Assembly (NCBI RefSeq): GCF_024347495.1
Contig: NZ_AP025490.1
Span: 2,604,001-2,668,000, forward strand
Direction: 5' to 3'
Source of the DNA: Vibrio gallaecicus
Lineage (GTDB): Bacteria > Pseudomonadota > Gammaproteobacteria > Enterobacterales > Vibrionaceae
Length of the DNA: 64,000 nt
The notes under the pieces are model-generated. The model was given only the letters and a program-made list of their open reading frames with translations. It made no database searches and had not been told where the DNA came from. Shown one piece after another: positions 26,763 through 35,684 of the stretch (within the stretch, counting starts at the first letter, position 1; each line of letters starts with the position of its first letter). A program made the position numbers and the translations under genes.

Positions 26763-27165
26763 AAGCACAAATTTGTTGCCATAAATCACGGCGATGTTGG
26801 TTATTACCGTCAATCTCAGATAACAAAGGAGATTGAAGTACTTTAGCGTCTAGTTTGATTGGAGAAGAACAACCAGCAAACCATACCCAATCAGCCGTAT
26901 TACTCTCGATAGATGCAAATTGGTTAGAAGGTATATATAAGGCTTGCGATAAATCTAGCTTGATACTTTTTACCACACGCTCAAACATCTCGGCTAATTT
27001 ACCTTCAGGCTTTTCATCAGAAACCAGCAGTAACTTACAGCCTTCAGGCAATACCTCGAGGTCAACTGTGTATCCGGTTAACCGCTCTGGGTGAATAAGC
27101 TCCCATTGGTCTATACCCATTTCGTGCAAATATTGAGACTGTACTGATGATGATATGCTTACCAT
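26755..27165 (-). CDS. holD: DNA polymerase III psi subunit
   Basis: 136 residues from MVSISSSVQSQYLHEMGI; AAGGG lies seven bases before this ATG, while an 18-residue upstream extension is unsupported. Psi bridges the clamp loader chi subunit and the gamma/tau complex. The YLHEMGIDQWELIHPERL start and the DWVWFAGCSSP core are typical of this small, poorly conserved family. Overlap with rimI supports the call. Confidence 0.9.
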   Translation of the reverse strand: MVSISSSVQSQYLHEMGIDQWELIHPERLTGYTVDLEVLPEGCKLLLVSDEKPEGKLAEMFERVVKSIKLDLSQALYIPSNQFASIESNTADWVWFAGCSSPIKLDAKVLQSPLLSEIDGNNQHRRDLWQQICAYD

Positions 27166-27203
27166 AAATAACCCTTTATAGAACGACGCCGATACTAACA
27201 AAA

Positions 27204-27230
27204 AATAAAGGAGCATCAAGCTCCTTTATT
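27204..27230 (-). terminator. Terminator downstream of the GNAT gene
   Basis: AATAAAGGAGC, loop, GCTCCTTTATT, followed by TTTT on the minus strand. It insulates holD from the ubiT transcript. Confidence 0.85.
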
Positions 27231-27254
27231 CTGTTAATGAATCAAATAGAAACA

Positions 27255-27758
27255 CTACAGTTCATTAAACTCAGGGCAATATTCAATAACACCGCTATGT
27301 TCGTCAAAAGCCCCAGAAGCTAGCTCAACAGCCTGAAACGCGCCGGCTGGAACTTCCCAAGCACACGTCAGATCAAACTGGCTGGCAGATTTAAAGCCCA
27401 TACGAGAGTAGTAATTCGGATCGCCAAGCACCATACAAGCTGGGTAACCAAATTCATGCAAAGAAGATAAGCCTTCTTTCACTAAAGTTTCACCGATGCC
27501 TTGTTTTCTGAACTCTTCTTTTACAGCTAAAGGCGCTAAACCTTGCCAGTTGTGGTCAGTACCATCCAACATCACAGGGCTAAACATAGTATGACCGATC
27601 ACCTCACCTTCATCAGAGCAAGCCACCAACGATAACGTTAAGTGACTATTTTCACGCAGGCTCATGACCAGTTTGGCTTCCGCATCGGTTTCAAACACTG
27701 ACTTAAGTAGGCGGTCTATCGCTAAGATATCAGCGGGTGCTTCAGTTCGAATAAGCAT
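27255..27758 (-). CDS. GNAT-family N-acetyltransferase (YhbS-like)
   Basis: 167 residues. The acetyl-CoA site reads RKQGIGETLVKEGL near residue 88, and the strand order fits GNAT. GDPNYYSRMGFKSA is typical of YhbS. In E. coli yhbS lies beside yhbT (ubiT), as here, with a 17-base overlap of the two reading frames. The substrate is not established, and a direct part in quinone synthesis is not implied. Confidence 0.85.
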   Translation of the reverse strand: MLIRTEAPADILAIDRLLKSVFETDAEAKLVMSLRENSHLTLSLVACSDEGEVIGHTMFSPVMLDGTDHNWQGLAPLAVKEEFRKQGIGETLVKEGLSSLHEFGYPACMVLGDPNYYSRMGFKSASQFDLTCAWEVPAGAFQAVELASGAFDEHSGVIEYCPEFNEL

Positions 27759-28269
27759 TTATTACCTCATTTTGTGTATGAGGCGATTGTACTCCCTTCT
27801 GCACAAAATCAGCTAATTGATTTAATAACATTTTCATAGGAGCGGGAAGTAACTCTAAATCTACGCTGTCCATTAAGTTCTTCACTTCTAATCCCAGCTC
27901 TGTATCACCTTCAATAGAAAGACGTCGTTGGAAAAATAAAGTATCCGGATCTTCTTTTCGACCTGCAATCAGAACAAGATCATTCAAGTTACCACTAAAG
28001 CTTACATCTTCTGCTACTTCTTTATCAGCGACGATAAGCTTTTCATTTTGGTAACTAATACACCAACTTAGCTCCATGTCTTTTATCGAAACTTTCAGCC
28101 ACTTATCTTCGAGGAATTCAAAGTCACCATCTTCTAAGGCTTCTTGGAAGACTGTTTTCAGCCCTTCAAGCAAGGCTTTTTTTTGTACTGATTTAGGCAA
28201 TAACTGGACTGGGGATCGCAAAATTGATGCGGCATTTTGAACTAGTTGAGTGCGAATCTTGTGTATCAC
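27742..28269 (-). CDS. ubiT: Ubiquinone biosynthesis accessory factor UbiT (SCP2 domain)
   Basis: 175 residues from a GTG at 28269, which aligns with the start and length of E. coli UbiT; an in-frame ATG-type start up to 28311 would add 14 residues. The SCP2 lipid-binding core is clear: DGDFEFLEDKWLKVSIKDMELSW, then DPDTLFFQRRLSIEGDTELG. UbiT takes part with UbiU and UbiV in oxygen-independent ubiquinone synthesis, probably holding the lipid intermediates. ubiU and ubiV lie beyond the divergent rocS. Confidence 0.88.
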   Translation of the reverse strand: MIHKIRTQLVQNAASILRSPVQLLPKSVQKKALLEGLKTVFQEALEDGDFEFLEDKWLKVSIKDMELSWCISYQNEKLIVADKEVAEDVSFSGNLNDLVLIAGRKEDPDTLFFQRRLSIEGDTELGLEVKNLMDSVDLELLPAPMKMLLNQLADFVQKGVQSPHTQNEVINAYSN

Positions 28270-28480
28270 GTGACTTATCCGTAACTTAAACAATAACAAT
28301 GAAACCATCATAAATGATGTGTTAGCCTCTATTACTGTTGTGTATCAATTAATTTCTCTTTGCTACTCAGCTTTAATATCCTGAAAATCACAGTTATAGT
28401 TAGAACTATTAGTAGATATATGGTTACAAGCATTCACCTACTGTGAGTGTGCAACCTTTTGGAGAATTGGTAGTACTTTG

Positions 28481-30520
28481 ATGCCTCCCCAGCAATTACA
28501 GCATTGGTTTGAAAAATTCACATCAAATAGCCCGTTCTTTTTTGCGGTGCTCGATGACCAACATAATTATTTTATGGTCAACGAACGTTACTGTGATATT
28601 GCAGGGTTAAGCCAAAATGAATTGGCAGGCATGAATGATCGACAAACTCTCGGCGAACAATTCTACAACCATATAAAACCTTATTATGAGCGTGCTTTTT
28701 CAGGTGAAACAATTGAAGCAGAAATAACGCTTAATGAAACTGACTTAGAAACCAGTATTCATTTCAGTTTATCCCCCCTCGTTAGTGACGATAAAACGGA
28801 ATACATTGTATTTCATGCAATCGACACCTCAGAAAACCAAGTATTAATACGTTCTCTTGAAGAGTCTGAAGCCAAATTTACAAAATTGTCTCAGCTCCTC
28901 CCTGATGGCCTTTTACTGGTAGAAGATGATTATATTTTGTCATCTAACCCGGCAGCAGCCCGAATTCTTGGCTTTAACTCAACCACTGAATTGATTGGTG
29001 AAGAGTTAGGGCGATTATTTATAGATCAGCAAACCAAAACAGTATTCAGTACTAAAATTAGCTCTTTAATCTCAGAGTCTGGTTTGGTTTGCTTAACTGG
29101 CGCACGTTGTGGCTTCGAAAGAAAAGTTCAGTTACATACTGATTCAACAGCAATTTTAGGTAACACAACTCAATTAGTGCTTATCCAAAATGCTCAAGAT
29201 GCACCGAAACAACTTTCTAGTACGACCAATGAAGACGCTTATATTGATTGTCTAACAAAGCTGTATAACCGAGTGGGTTTTACCAAGCGGCTAGAACAAT
29301 TTATTCAAAATAATACACCTGTTGTGATGCTCTACTTAGACATCGATAACTTTAAGAATATCAATGACTCTCTCGGTCACCATATTGGTGATAAAGTCAT
29401 TAAAGAAGTCTCTTCACGTCTTAAGAGACTGTTACCTCGCCATGCTGTAATTGGTCATTTAGGCGGCGATGAGTTTGGGGTCATTTTACCTGAACCTGAA
29501 AATGACCGAATGGCTGAAATGCTGGCTGAAAGGATTATTTCCCTTATTAACCAACCATTTGACCTACACCACTTTAGTAAAAGATTGGCTTGTTCAATTG
29601 GCAGCGTTACTTTTCCACAAGATGGCAGAGATGCTCGCATTTTGCTGCAGAATGCCGATACCGCTATGTATGAAGCGAAGGATCGTGGACGTAACCGTTT
29701 GATTAAATTCAACGACCAAATGAACAAAGAAGCGCGTATGCGCCTTTGGCTTGAAATTGAATTGCAAAAAGCACTTCAACAAAACGGTTTAGAAGTATGG
29801 TACCAACCTAAAGTTAATGCTCGTGATTTTACTATCAACGGTGCGGAAGCCTTAGTTCGCTGGAAACACCCTGTAGAAGGCTACATTAGCCCTGCTGCAT
29901 TTATACCAGTAGCAGAGCGAGCAGGTTTGATAGAACACTTAGGTAGAGTCGTCATGAGAGACGTATTCACCACAGTCAAACGTTGGAAAACACAGGGCAT
30001 ATTGCCAGGAAGAGTCGCAATCAATTTATCACCTGAGCAGTTTGGAAATCCTAAATTAATCGATTACATGGAAAAACTGCTTCGCACCACAGAGCTTGAC
30101 CCTAGCGCAATAACGTTTGAATTAACCGAAAGTGCCGTAATGAGTGATAGTGATCATACATTGCAAATGCTTAATGCTATCAAGAAGTTAGGGTTCGCCC
30201 TTTCAATTGATGATTTCGGTACCGGCTATTCTTCATTATCTTATTTAGCTCGTTTCCCTATTGATGAGCTAAAAATTGACCGAGCATTCATCATGAATGT
30301 TGACACTTTGCCAAAGCAAGTGACTGTGATTGAAAACATTATCAATTTAGGTAAATCACTCGATTTAACGGTTGTTGCTGAAGGTGTTGAAACACGCGAG
30401 CAAGCCACACTTCTTTCCAATCTTAATTGCAGCTCTATACAAGGGTTTCACTTTTATCGACCTCAACCAAAAGAAGAAGTTGAAGAGTTGTTTGCACAAA
30501 ATCGCCGTCATAAAAACTGA
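28481..30520 (+). CDS. rocS: PAS-PAS-GGDEF-EAL protein, RocS-like
   Basis: 679 residues, no membrane segment. Two PAS-like sensor regions (about 10-120 and 130-235), a GGDEF domain (HLGGDEF near residue 328) and an EAL domain (AEALVRW near 455). The EAL catalytic residues are present (DDFGTGYSSLSYL, LKIDRAF, AEGVE). The GGDEF motif is intact, but I see no RxxD inhibitory site. RocS of V. cholerae has this layout and this neighbourhood (ubiT on one side, ubiU and ubiV on the other) and affects colony rugosity, biofilm and motility. The ATG at 28481 is preferred over the TTG three bases earlier. Confidence 0.87.
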   Translation: MPPQQLQHWFEKFTSNSPFFFAVLDDQHNYFMVNERYCDIAGLSQNELAGMNDRQTLGEQFYNHIKPYYERAFSGETIEAEITLNETDLETSIHFSLSPLVSDDKTEYIVFHAIDTSENQVLIRSLEESEAKFTKLSQLLPDGLLLVEDDYILSSNPAAARILGFNSTTELIGEELGRLFIDQQTKTVFSTKISSLISESGLVCLTGARCGFERKVQLHTDSTAILGNTTQLVLIQNAQDAPKQLSSTTNEDAYIDCLTKLYNRVGFTKRLEQFIQNNTPVVMLYLDIDNFKNINDSLGHHIGDKVIKEVSSRLKRLLPRHAVIGHLGGDEFGVILPEPENDRMAEMLAERIISLINQPFDLHHFSKRLACSIGSVTFPQDGRDARILLQNADTAMYEAKDRGRNRLIKFNDQMNKEARMRLWLEIELQKALQQNGLEVWYQPKVNARDFTINGAEALVRWKHPVEGYISPAAFIPVAERAGLIEHLGRVVMRDVFTTVKRWKTQGILPGRVAINLSPEQFGNPKLIDYMEKLLRTTELDPSAITFELTESAVMSDSDHTLQMLNAIKKLGFALSIDDFGTGYSSLSYLARFPIDELKIDRAFIMNVDTLPKQVTVIENIINLGKSLDLTVVAEGVETREQATLLSNLNCSSIQGFHFYRPQPKEEVEELFAQNRRHKN

Positions 30521-30664
30521 TTTTCTTATTTAAACACCTGCCCTTCCCTACTCCTTATTGAGTAAAACTCGATTTATCCATCTAAACCTGCCCCACATCA
30601 ATTATGGTATTCATAATTCTTCATAAAATGCTCGCTTCAATTTTATCCTATTGGTATCAAGCAA

Positions 30665-31678
30665 ATGGAACTCCTATGCCCAGCAGGCAACTTACCTGCT
30701 TTAAAAACAGCAATTGATTGTGGTGCAGATGCGGTTTATATCGGATTCAAAGATGATACTAACGCTCGCCATTTTGCTGGTTTGAATTTTGCCGGAAAAA
30801 AACTGGACCGTGCTGTCCAATATGTTCATGACCGAAATAAAAAAATCCACGTTGCACTCAACACTTTTGCACATCCTAATGGGTTTGAACGCTGGACGAA
30901 CGCAGTCGATAACGCTGCCGCACTTGGTGTTGATGCGCTGATCGTTGCAGATATTGCTGTGTTGGAGTATGCAGCTAACAAATACCCAGATCTTGAACTT
31001 CACCTATCTGTTCAGGCATCCGCGACTAACATTGCAGCGATAGATTTCTACAAGCAAAACTTCAATGTAAAACGAGTCGTGCTGCCTCGCGTACTGTCAA
31101 TTCATCAAGTAAAACAACTTTCTCGTAACATCACTTCTGACGTTGAACTTGAAGTTTTCGCATTTGGCAGTCTTTGTATTATGGCAGAAGGTCGTTGTTA
31201 CCTTTCTTCATACATGACGGGTGAGTCTCCTAACACTGTAGGCGCTTGTTCACCAGCAAAGTATGTACGCTGGCAAGAAACAGAATCAGGGTTAGAATCT
31301 CGTTTAAATGAGATATTAATTGATAAATATGCCGCAGGTGAAAATGCAGGATACCCTACACTTTGTAAAGGACGTTTTGATGCGAATATTGATGGCGAAC
31401 GTAAGCGCTATCACGCATTAGAAGAGCCTACTAGCCTGAATACCTTATCCATGATACCAGAGCTTTTTGCTGCAAATGTTGCTTCAGTGAAGATTGAAGG
31501 ACGCCAACGTAGCCCAGCGTATGTTGAACAAGTAACTCGAACATGGCGCGCAGCTATTGACCGGTACTTAGCAAACCCAAAACAATATCATGTGGAGCCT
31601 TCTTGGAATGCTGCATTGGCTAATGTATCTGAAGGTACTCAAACTACCCTGGGTGCTTACCACCGTAAATGGCAATAA
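30665..31678 (+). CDS. ubiU: Ubiquinone biosynthesis protein UbiU (U32 family)
   Basis: 337 residues. U32-peptidase-like TIM barrel opening MELLCPAGNLPALKTAIDCG. Four cysteines suited to a 4Fe-4S cluster are visible (SLCIMAEGRCYLSSY, GACSPAKY, TLCKGR). With UbiV it carries out oxygen-independent hydroxylation of the ubiquinone ring. The ribosome site is weak. It starts 144 bases after rocS and may have its own promoter. ubiV follows after 19 bases. Confidence 0.93.
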   Translation: MELLCPAGNLPALKTAIDCGADAVYIGFKDDTNARHFAGLNFAGKKLDRAVQYVHDRNKKIHVALNTFAHPNGFERWTNAVDNAAALGVDALIVADIAVLEYAANKYPDLELHLSVQASATNIAAIDFYKQNFNVKRVVLPRVLSIHQVKQLSRNITSDVELEVFAFGSLCIMAEGRCYLSSYMTGESPNTVGACSPAKYVRWQETESGLESRLNEILIDKYAAGENAGYPTLCKGRFDANIDGERKRYHALEEPTSLNTLSMIPELFAANVASVKIEGRQRSPAYVEQVTRTWRAAIDRYLANPKQYHVEPSWNAALANVSEGTQTTLGAYHRKWQ

Positions 31679-31697
31679 TAAATAGATGGAGAATTCT

Positions 31698-32576
31698 ATG
31701 AAATACGCATTAGGGCCTCTATTATATTTTTGGCCAAAACAAGATGTTGAAAGTTTTTACGAACAAGCAAAAAATAGTTCAGCGGATATTATTTATCTGG
31801 GTGAATCTGTGTGTTCAAAACGTCGAGAAATGAAAACTAAACACTGGCTTGATATCGCTAAAGATTTATCGTCTACCGGTAAACAGGTCGTGTTATCGAC
31901 AATGGCATTGCTGGAAGCACCAAGCGAAGTGAACATCATGAAGAAGTACATCGATAATGGTGACTTTGCTATTGAAGCAAATGATGTATCTGCAATCCAA
32001 CTGGCTAGTGAAAGCAAAGTGCCTTTTGTTGTAGGTCCTGCTGTAAATACTTATAACGCTCACACGTTAAACCTATTCTTAAAGCAAGGAATGACGCGCT
32101 GGTGCATGCCAGTTGAGCTTTCTCGCGAATGGTTGAGCAATATAATGGCACAATGCGAAGAGCTAAATATTCGTAATAAGTTTGAAGTCGAAGTATTCAG
32201 CCATGGCTATTTACCTTTAGCGTATTCAGCACGTTGCTTTACCGCTCGTGCAGAGAATAAAGCGAAAGATGACTGTGAAACTTGCTGTATTAAGTACCCA
32301 ACAGGCTTACAAGTAGACAGCCAAGAAGGGCAATCAGTCTTCAACTTAAACGGTATTCAAACTCAGTCTGGCTACTGCTATAATTTAGTGAATGACTTAC
32401 CGAGTATGAATGAATTAGTTGATGTGGCTAGGCTTAGCCCATTAGGTGTTGATACATTCTCTGAAGTTGAAAAGTTCAAAGCTAATGAGCAAGGCTTAAA
32501 ACCTCAACCTATTTCAGATAGACAATGTAATGGTTATTGGCATCAATTGGCGGGGTTAAGCGTTAAGAATATCTAG
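31698..32576 (+). CDS. ubiV: Ubiquinone biosynthesis protein UbiV (U32 family)
   Basis: 292 residues from [14 protein letters not shown]; the GGAG six bases upstream of this ATG decides against a start 12 bases earlier. Cysteines for a 4Fe-4S cluster are visible: [10 protein letters not shown] near residue 39, and [19 protein letters not shown] near 180-197, matching E. coli UbiV. It forms a heterodimer with UbiU. Confidence 0.93.
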   Translation: MKYALGPLLYFWPKQDVESFYEQAKNSSADIIYLGESVCSKRREMKTKHWLDIAKDLSSTGKQVVLSTMALLEAPSEVNIMKKYIDNGDFAIEANDVSAIQLASESKVPFVVGPAVNTYNAHTLNLFLKQGMTRWCMPVELSREWLSNIMAQCEELNIRNKFEVEVFSHGYLPLAYSARCFTARAENKAKDDCETCCIKYPTGLQVDSQEGQSVFNLNGIQTQSGYCYNLVNDLPSMNELVDVARLSPLGVDTFSEVEKFKANEQGLKPQPISDRQCNGYWHQLAGLSVKNI

Positions 32577-32610
32577 ATATTCAGTACAGCTTTACACCAC
32601 TCGATATCAT

Positions 32611-32640
32611 AAAAAGGTCCAGCTAACGCTAGACCTTTTT
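32611..32640. terminator. Bidirectional terminator between ubiV and the MATE gene
   Basis: AAAAAGGTC and AGC pair with GCT and GACCTTTTT around TAAC. Confidence 0.88.
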
Positions 32641-32669
32641 CTGTTTATAAAGAGTTCACATCAGAATAT

Positions 32670-34007
32670 CTATACCATCACTGGTTGTTCTGAAGGTGGG
32701 TTTAGCTTCTTAACATCTTTTAGTAACATCACTATCACTACTAAACTCAGTGCAATATTTGAAATTGGGTACGCAATCCATACACCGGTTAGCCCCCAGA
32801 CTTTAGGAAGTAGGTACAAGAATGGCAGTTGGATCAGCATATTGCCGATAGTCACAAACATTGCCTTACTGCCACGGTTCACGGACTGATAATAAGCAGC
32901 TGCGACCACCAAAAAACCATCTAGGAACAGTGCAAACATATGTAGCCTTAACCCTAGAACAGCCCCTTCCACTAATTCTGTGTTATTTGAATTGAATACA
33001 GATACCGCCTGGTAAGGGAAGATATTCAATACGATTACAAACACCAAACCACCAACGACAGACGTTACCATTGCTATATTAAGCAACTTACGCATGTTTT
33101 CGGGGTTCTTAGCTCCATAGTTATAACTCATTAATGGTTGCATACCATTCGCAACCCCTTCTACCGTGAGATAATAAACAGTCACAATATAGCCAATAAT
33201 AGCGTAAGCACCAATTAACACAGAACTACCATACTGGGTAAATAGCGCATTATGTACAGCGACCATCATTGAGCCATAGGCATACATAAAGAAGCTTGAA
33301 ATACCAATAGTCAGAATAGTAGGTACAAACTCCAATCGTAAAACCAAACACTTAAGCGTTAAGCGAACTTTGGCTCTTTTAGAGAAAAAATATAAGATAC
33401 CTAAAAGAGTTACCGTCATTTGAGCAATTCCGGTAGCAATCGCAGCACCTCTAAGTTCCCACTGTAAATGGGCAATAAAAATATAATCGAGCACGATATT
33501 GATAACCGCACCGACAATCATCAAGATAGTTGCCAAATTAGGGCTGTCGTCATTTCTCAATAGGAAAGGAATCGCAATCGACCCTAATGAAAAAACACTC
33601 GCAACAATTAAGATGTCGAGATATTGAACCCCAAGCTCTAGAACTCTTCCGCTTGCTCCTTGCAAGGCCAAGAAATCATCGGAGAAAAACCATAATGTTG
33701 TCGCAACAATAGGGGCAAGTATAAGCAACATTAAAAAACCAGTGGCTAAAGTTTGCTTAGCTTCTAAAGGCTTTTGCTCACCTTGCTTGATTGAAACCAG
33801 AGCTCCCGTACCCACGCCTATCATCATCCCTATCCCTAAAATAGTTCCGATCACAGGCCAAGCAACGTTAATTCCAGCTAAGCCGTCAGCTCCCACATAA
33901 CGACCAATAAAAATGCCATCTACAACTTGGTATAAACCATTCACCAGCATTGCTGCGACTGTAGGGATTGTATATCGCCAGAACTGGCGGTTAATTGAAT
34001 TACTCAT
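32670..34007 (-). CDS. MATE-family multidrug efflux transporter
   Basis: 445 residues with about twelve membrane segments. NorM/DinF-class features: the N-terminal FWRYTIPTVAAMLVNGLYQVVDGIFIGRYVGADGLAG and the inverted-repeat half starting near residue 235 with PTILTIGISSFFMYAYGSMMVAVHN. It would export cationic drugs or dyes with sodium or protons. A 17-base operator-like palindrome stands 63 bases upstream and matches that of the neighbouring MarR gene. The ATG at 34007 is preferred to the TTG three bases earlier. Confidence 0.9.
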   Translation of the reverse strand: MSNSINRQFWRYTIPTVAAMLVNGLYQVVDGIFIGRYVGADGLAGINVAWPVIGTILGIGMMIGVGTGALVSIKQGEQKPLEAKQTLATGFLMLLILAPIVATTLWFFSDDFLALQGASGRVLELGVQYLDILIVASVFSLGSIAIPFLLRNDDSPNLATILMIVGAVINIVLDYIFIAHLQWELRGAAIATGIAQMTVTLLGILYFFSKRAKVRLTLKCLVLRLEFVPTILTIGISSFFMYAYGSMMVAVHNALFTQYGSSVLIGAYAIIGYIVTVYYLTVEGVANGMQPLMSYNYGAKNPENMRKLLNIAMVTSVVGGLVFVIVLNIFPYQAVSVFNSNNTELVEGAVLGLRLHMFALFLDGFLVVAAAYYQSVNRGSKAMFVTIGNMLIQLPFLYLLPKVWGLTGVWIAYPISNIALSLVVIVMLLKDVKKLNPPSEQPVMV

Positions 34008-34069
34008 CAAGGTATCTCTATTTCCGAGAATATAGTCTTCTTTAAGTGCAGTTTGTACGTTAGCAATTT

Positions 34070-34086
34070 AGTTAACATAGCTAACT
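34070..34086 (-). promoter_or_regulatory. MarR-type operator upstream of the MATE gene
   Basis: AGTTAAC-ATA-GCTAACT, an inverted repeat with one mismatch. It is nearly identical to the palindrome before marR at 34529-34545. Confidence 0.65.
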
Positions 34087-34107
34087 ATTTACTTAAATCA
34101 GAGAAAC

Positions 34108-34515
34108 TTATTTCAACGCTTTAGTCAAAAGCAGGTTTAACTGCTCTAACTCTTCACGTGATAATTTTTTTTCTAATCCTTTAGACATAATTCCATATAC
34201 ATGGCTTTCTTCTTGTAAGCCTATTATTGCTTTTTCCGTCAGCTCAATTCGCTTCGCGCGTGAGTCTTCCGTGCACATTTTTCTCTGTACCAGCCCTTTT
34301 CGCTCTAAGCGTTGTACCATATTGGTGGCAGATGGCTTTGTCACTTCCATTTCCACAGCTAAATCAGTTAATCGAATCGGCTCTGGAGCCAACTGAATCA
34401 CTTTTAAGTAGTCGTACTCATTAAAGCTCAACTGGTTAATAGGATCTTCTTTACTATGAATTCGCCAAACTTTAGCAGCAAAACGTTCTATTTTTTCTAA
34501 GTTAGACGTTAACAT
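34108..34515 (-). CDS. MarR-family transcriptional regulator
   Basis: 135 residues from MLTSNLEKIERF; the apparent earlier start is TTG. The winged helix is plain: IRLTDLAVEMEVTKPSATNMVQRLERKGLVQRKMCTEDSRAKRIELT, with the DSRA(K)R wing motif of MarR. The flanking helices would form the dimer. It is followed after 100 bases by the MATE gene, and both have the same palindrome upstream. The simplest reading is a repressor of itself and of the pump, released by a pump substrate. Confidence 0.88.
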   Translation of the reverse strand: MLTSNLEKIERFAAKVWRIHSKEDPINQLSFNEYDYLKVIQLAPEPIRLTDLAVEMEVTKPSATNMVQRLERKGLVQRKMCTEDSRAKRIELTEKAIIGLQEESHVYGIMSKGLEKKLSREELEQLNLLLTKALK

Positions 34516-34528
34516 AAACAACCCAATT

Positions 34529-34545
34529 AGTTAGCATGGCTAACT
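34529..34545 (-). promoter_or_regulatory. MarR-type operator upstream of the marR-like gene
   Basis: AGTTAGC-ATG-GCTAACT, perfect 7-base arms with a 3-base spacer, centred 22 bases before the ATG. Confidence 0.7.
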
Positions 34546-34578
34546 ATAATACTCTGTGAGTTTATTTTGGCAAGAAAA

Positions 34579-34599
34579 AACCGCTGACAGGCAGCGGTT
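34579..34599 (-). terminator. Terminator of nlpI
   Basis: AACCGCTG, loop ACAGG, CAGCGGTT. The minus strand continues TTTTTTC. Confidence 0.8.
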
Positions 34600-34646
34600 C
34601 ACGATGAAACTAGTTATATACAACAATGCTTGTAAAAAATTATCTA

Positions 34647-35564
34647 TTACTGAGCTTGCTCTATTTCCTTGAGCTTAGCTTGAGCAATACGCTCAGCCTG
34701 AAGCTGCTCGAAAATACGTCCCAACTCTAAGAAAGAATATCGATGTTCTACATACTCATAAACATTGAATGATAACGCGAGTTTATAAAGTGAGATAGCA
34801 TTCGCGTAGTCACCAGCTAAATGGTGACGCTTGGCTAAATAGAAATACGTTTCCGTTAATCTTTGTGCTAGCAATGTGTTGTCACGGGTTCCTGATAAGA
34901 TAGCTTTAAACGCTTGTTCTTCAGTAATATCCCCTAGCATAATAGCAACAAGCACCCAACCCCATTGTTCATCACGAGCGCTGTAGCGTTGTTCTAAATC
35001 TTTTTTCGCTTGTTCAGGCGTTAGTTCATTTTGAATCACATAAAGCCATAAAGCACGGAATGGATCGCTAGGGTCATCTTTGTAATGTTTCAACATTTCT
35101 TCATTGGCTAAGTCATATCGTTCACCATAATAAAGCGCAATTGAACGATTTCTTTCAGCATAAGAGTTACTAGGATCAAGCTCTAACGTTGAATCAAATG
35201 CTTCATAAGCCGCATCAAATTCACCTATTTGAGTAAAGTACACGCCCAATAAATTGAAGATATCCGGTTGAGCGGGATTAAGAGAAAGTGACTGGTTAAA
35301 GTCAAGACGAGCTAAATCACGTAGACCTACGCTATCGTAATAATTACCGCGTTCAAATAGCATCTTTGCTCGAACTTCTTTTTTTAAATCAGTACGTTGT
35401 AGTAACTGAGTTAACCGAGCTATTTGAACTTCTTGTTGGACGCTAGCCTGCAGAGGCACAGCCATTGGAGGGTAAACCCATTGCTGAGTAATCTTATCAG
35501 ATGTTGATGCACAACCAGTCAGCGTGAGTAACACACACAAGCTCGCGGTTTGAAACCATTTCAC
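34647..35564 (-). CDS. nlpI: Lipoprotein NlpI
   Basis: 305 residues from a GTG with AGGAG nine bases upstream. A signal peptide ends in the lipobox LTGC at residue 18, so it is an outer-membrane lipoprotein. Several TPR units follow (for example RDLARLDFNQSLSLNPAQPDIFNLLGVYF, given here in two overlapping helices, and DAAYEAFDSTLELDPSN). NlpI is an adaptor for peptidoglycan hydrolases and the Prc protease. It follows pnp as in E. coli, beyond a terminator. Confidence 0.93.
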   Translation of the reverse strand: MKWFQTASLCVLLTLTGCASTSDKITQQWVYPPMAVPLQASVQQEVQIARLTQLLQRTDLKKEVRAKMLFERGNYYDSVGLRDLARLDFNQSLSLNPAQPDIFNLLGVYFTQIGEFDAAYEAFDSTLELDPSNSYAERNRSIALYYGERYDLANEEMLKHYKDDPSDPFRALWLYVIQNELTPEQAKKDLEQRYSARDEQWGWVLVAIMLGDITEEQAFKAILSGTRDNTLLAQRLTETYFYLAKRHHLAGDYANAISLYKLALSFNVYEYVEHRYSFLELGRIFEQLQAERIAQAKLKEIEQAQ

Positions 35565-35596
35565 GAATAAATACTCCTATAAGACCGCAATAAAAA

Positions 35597-35620
35597 AAGG
35601 GGAGCGATATGCTCCCCTTT
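35597..35620 (-). terminator. Terminator of pnp
   Basis: AAAGGGGAGC, loop GATAT (one arm base shared), GCTCCCCTTT, with seven T on the minus strand. Confidence 0.9.
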
Positions 35621-35684
35621 ATAACATGCTTTAGTATTGATAGGTTAGAAATCACCAAAAAGCGATAAACCTATCATAGGCTGA

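Noticed and set aside
28338..28348. FNR-type site between ubiT and rocS (TTGTGTATCAA)
   Set aside because: The half-sites are three bases apart instead of four and one half is incomplete, although FNR control of ubiT would make sense.
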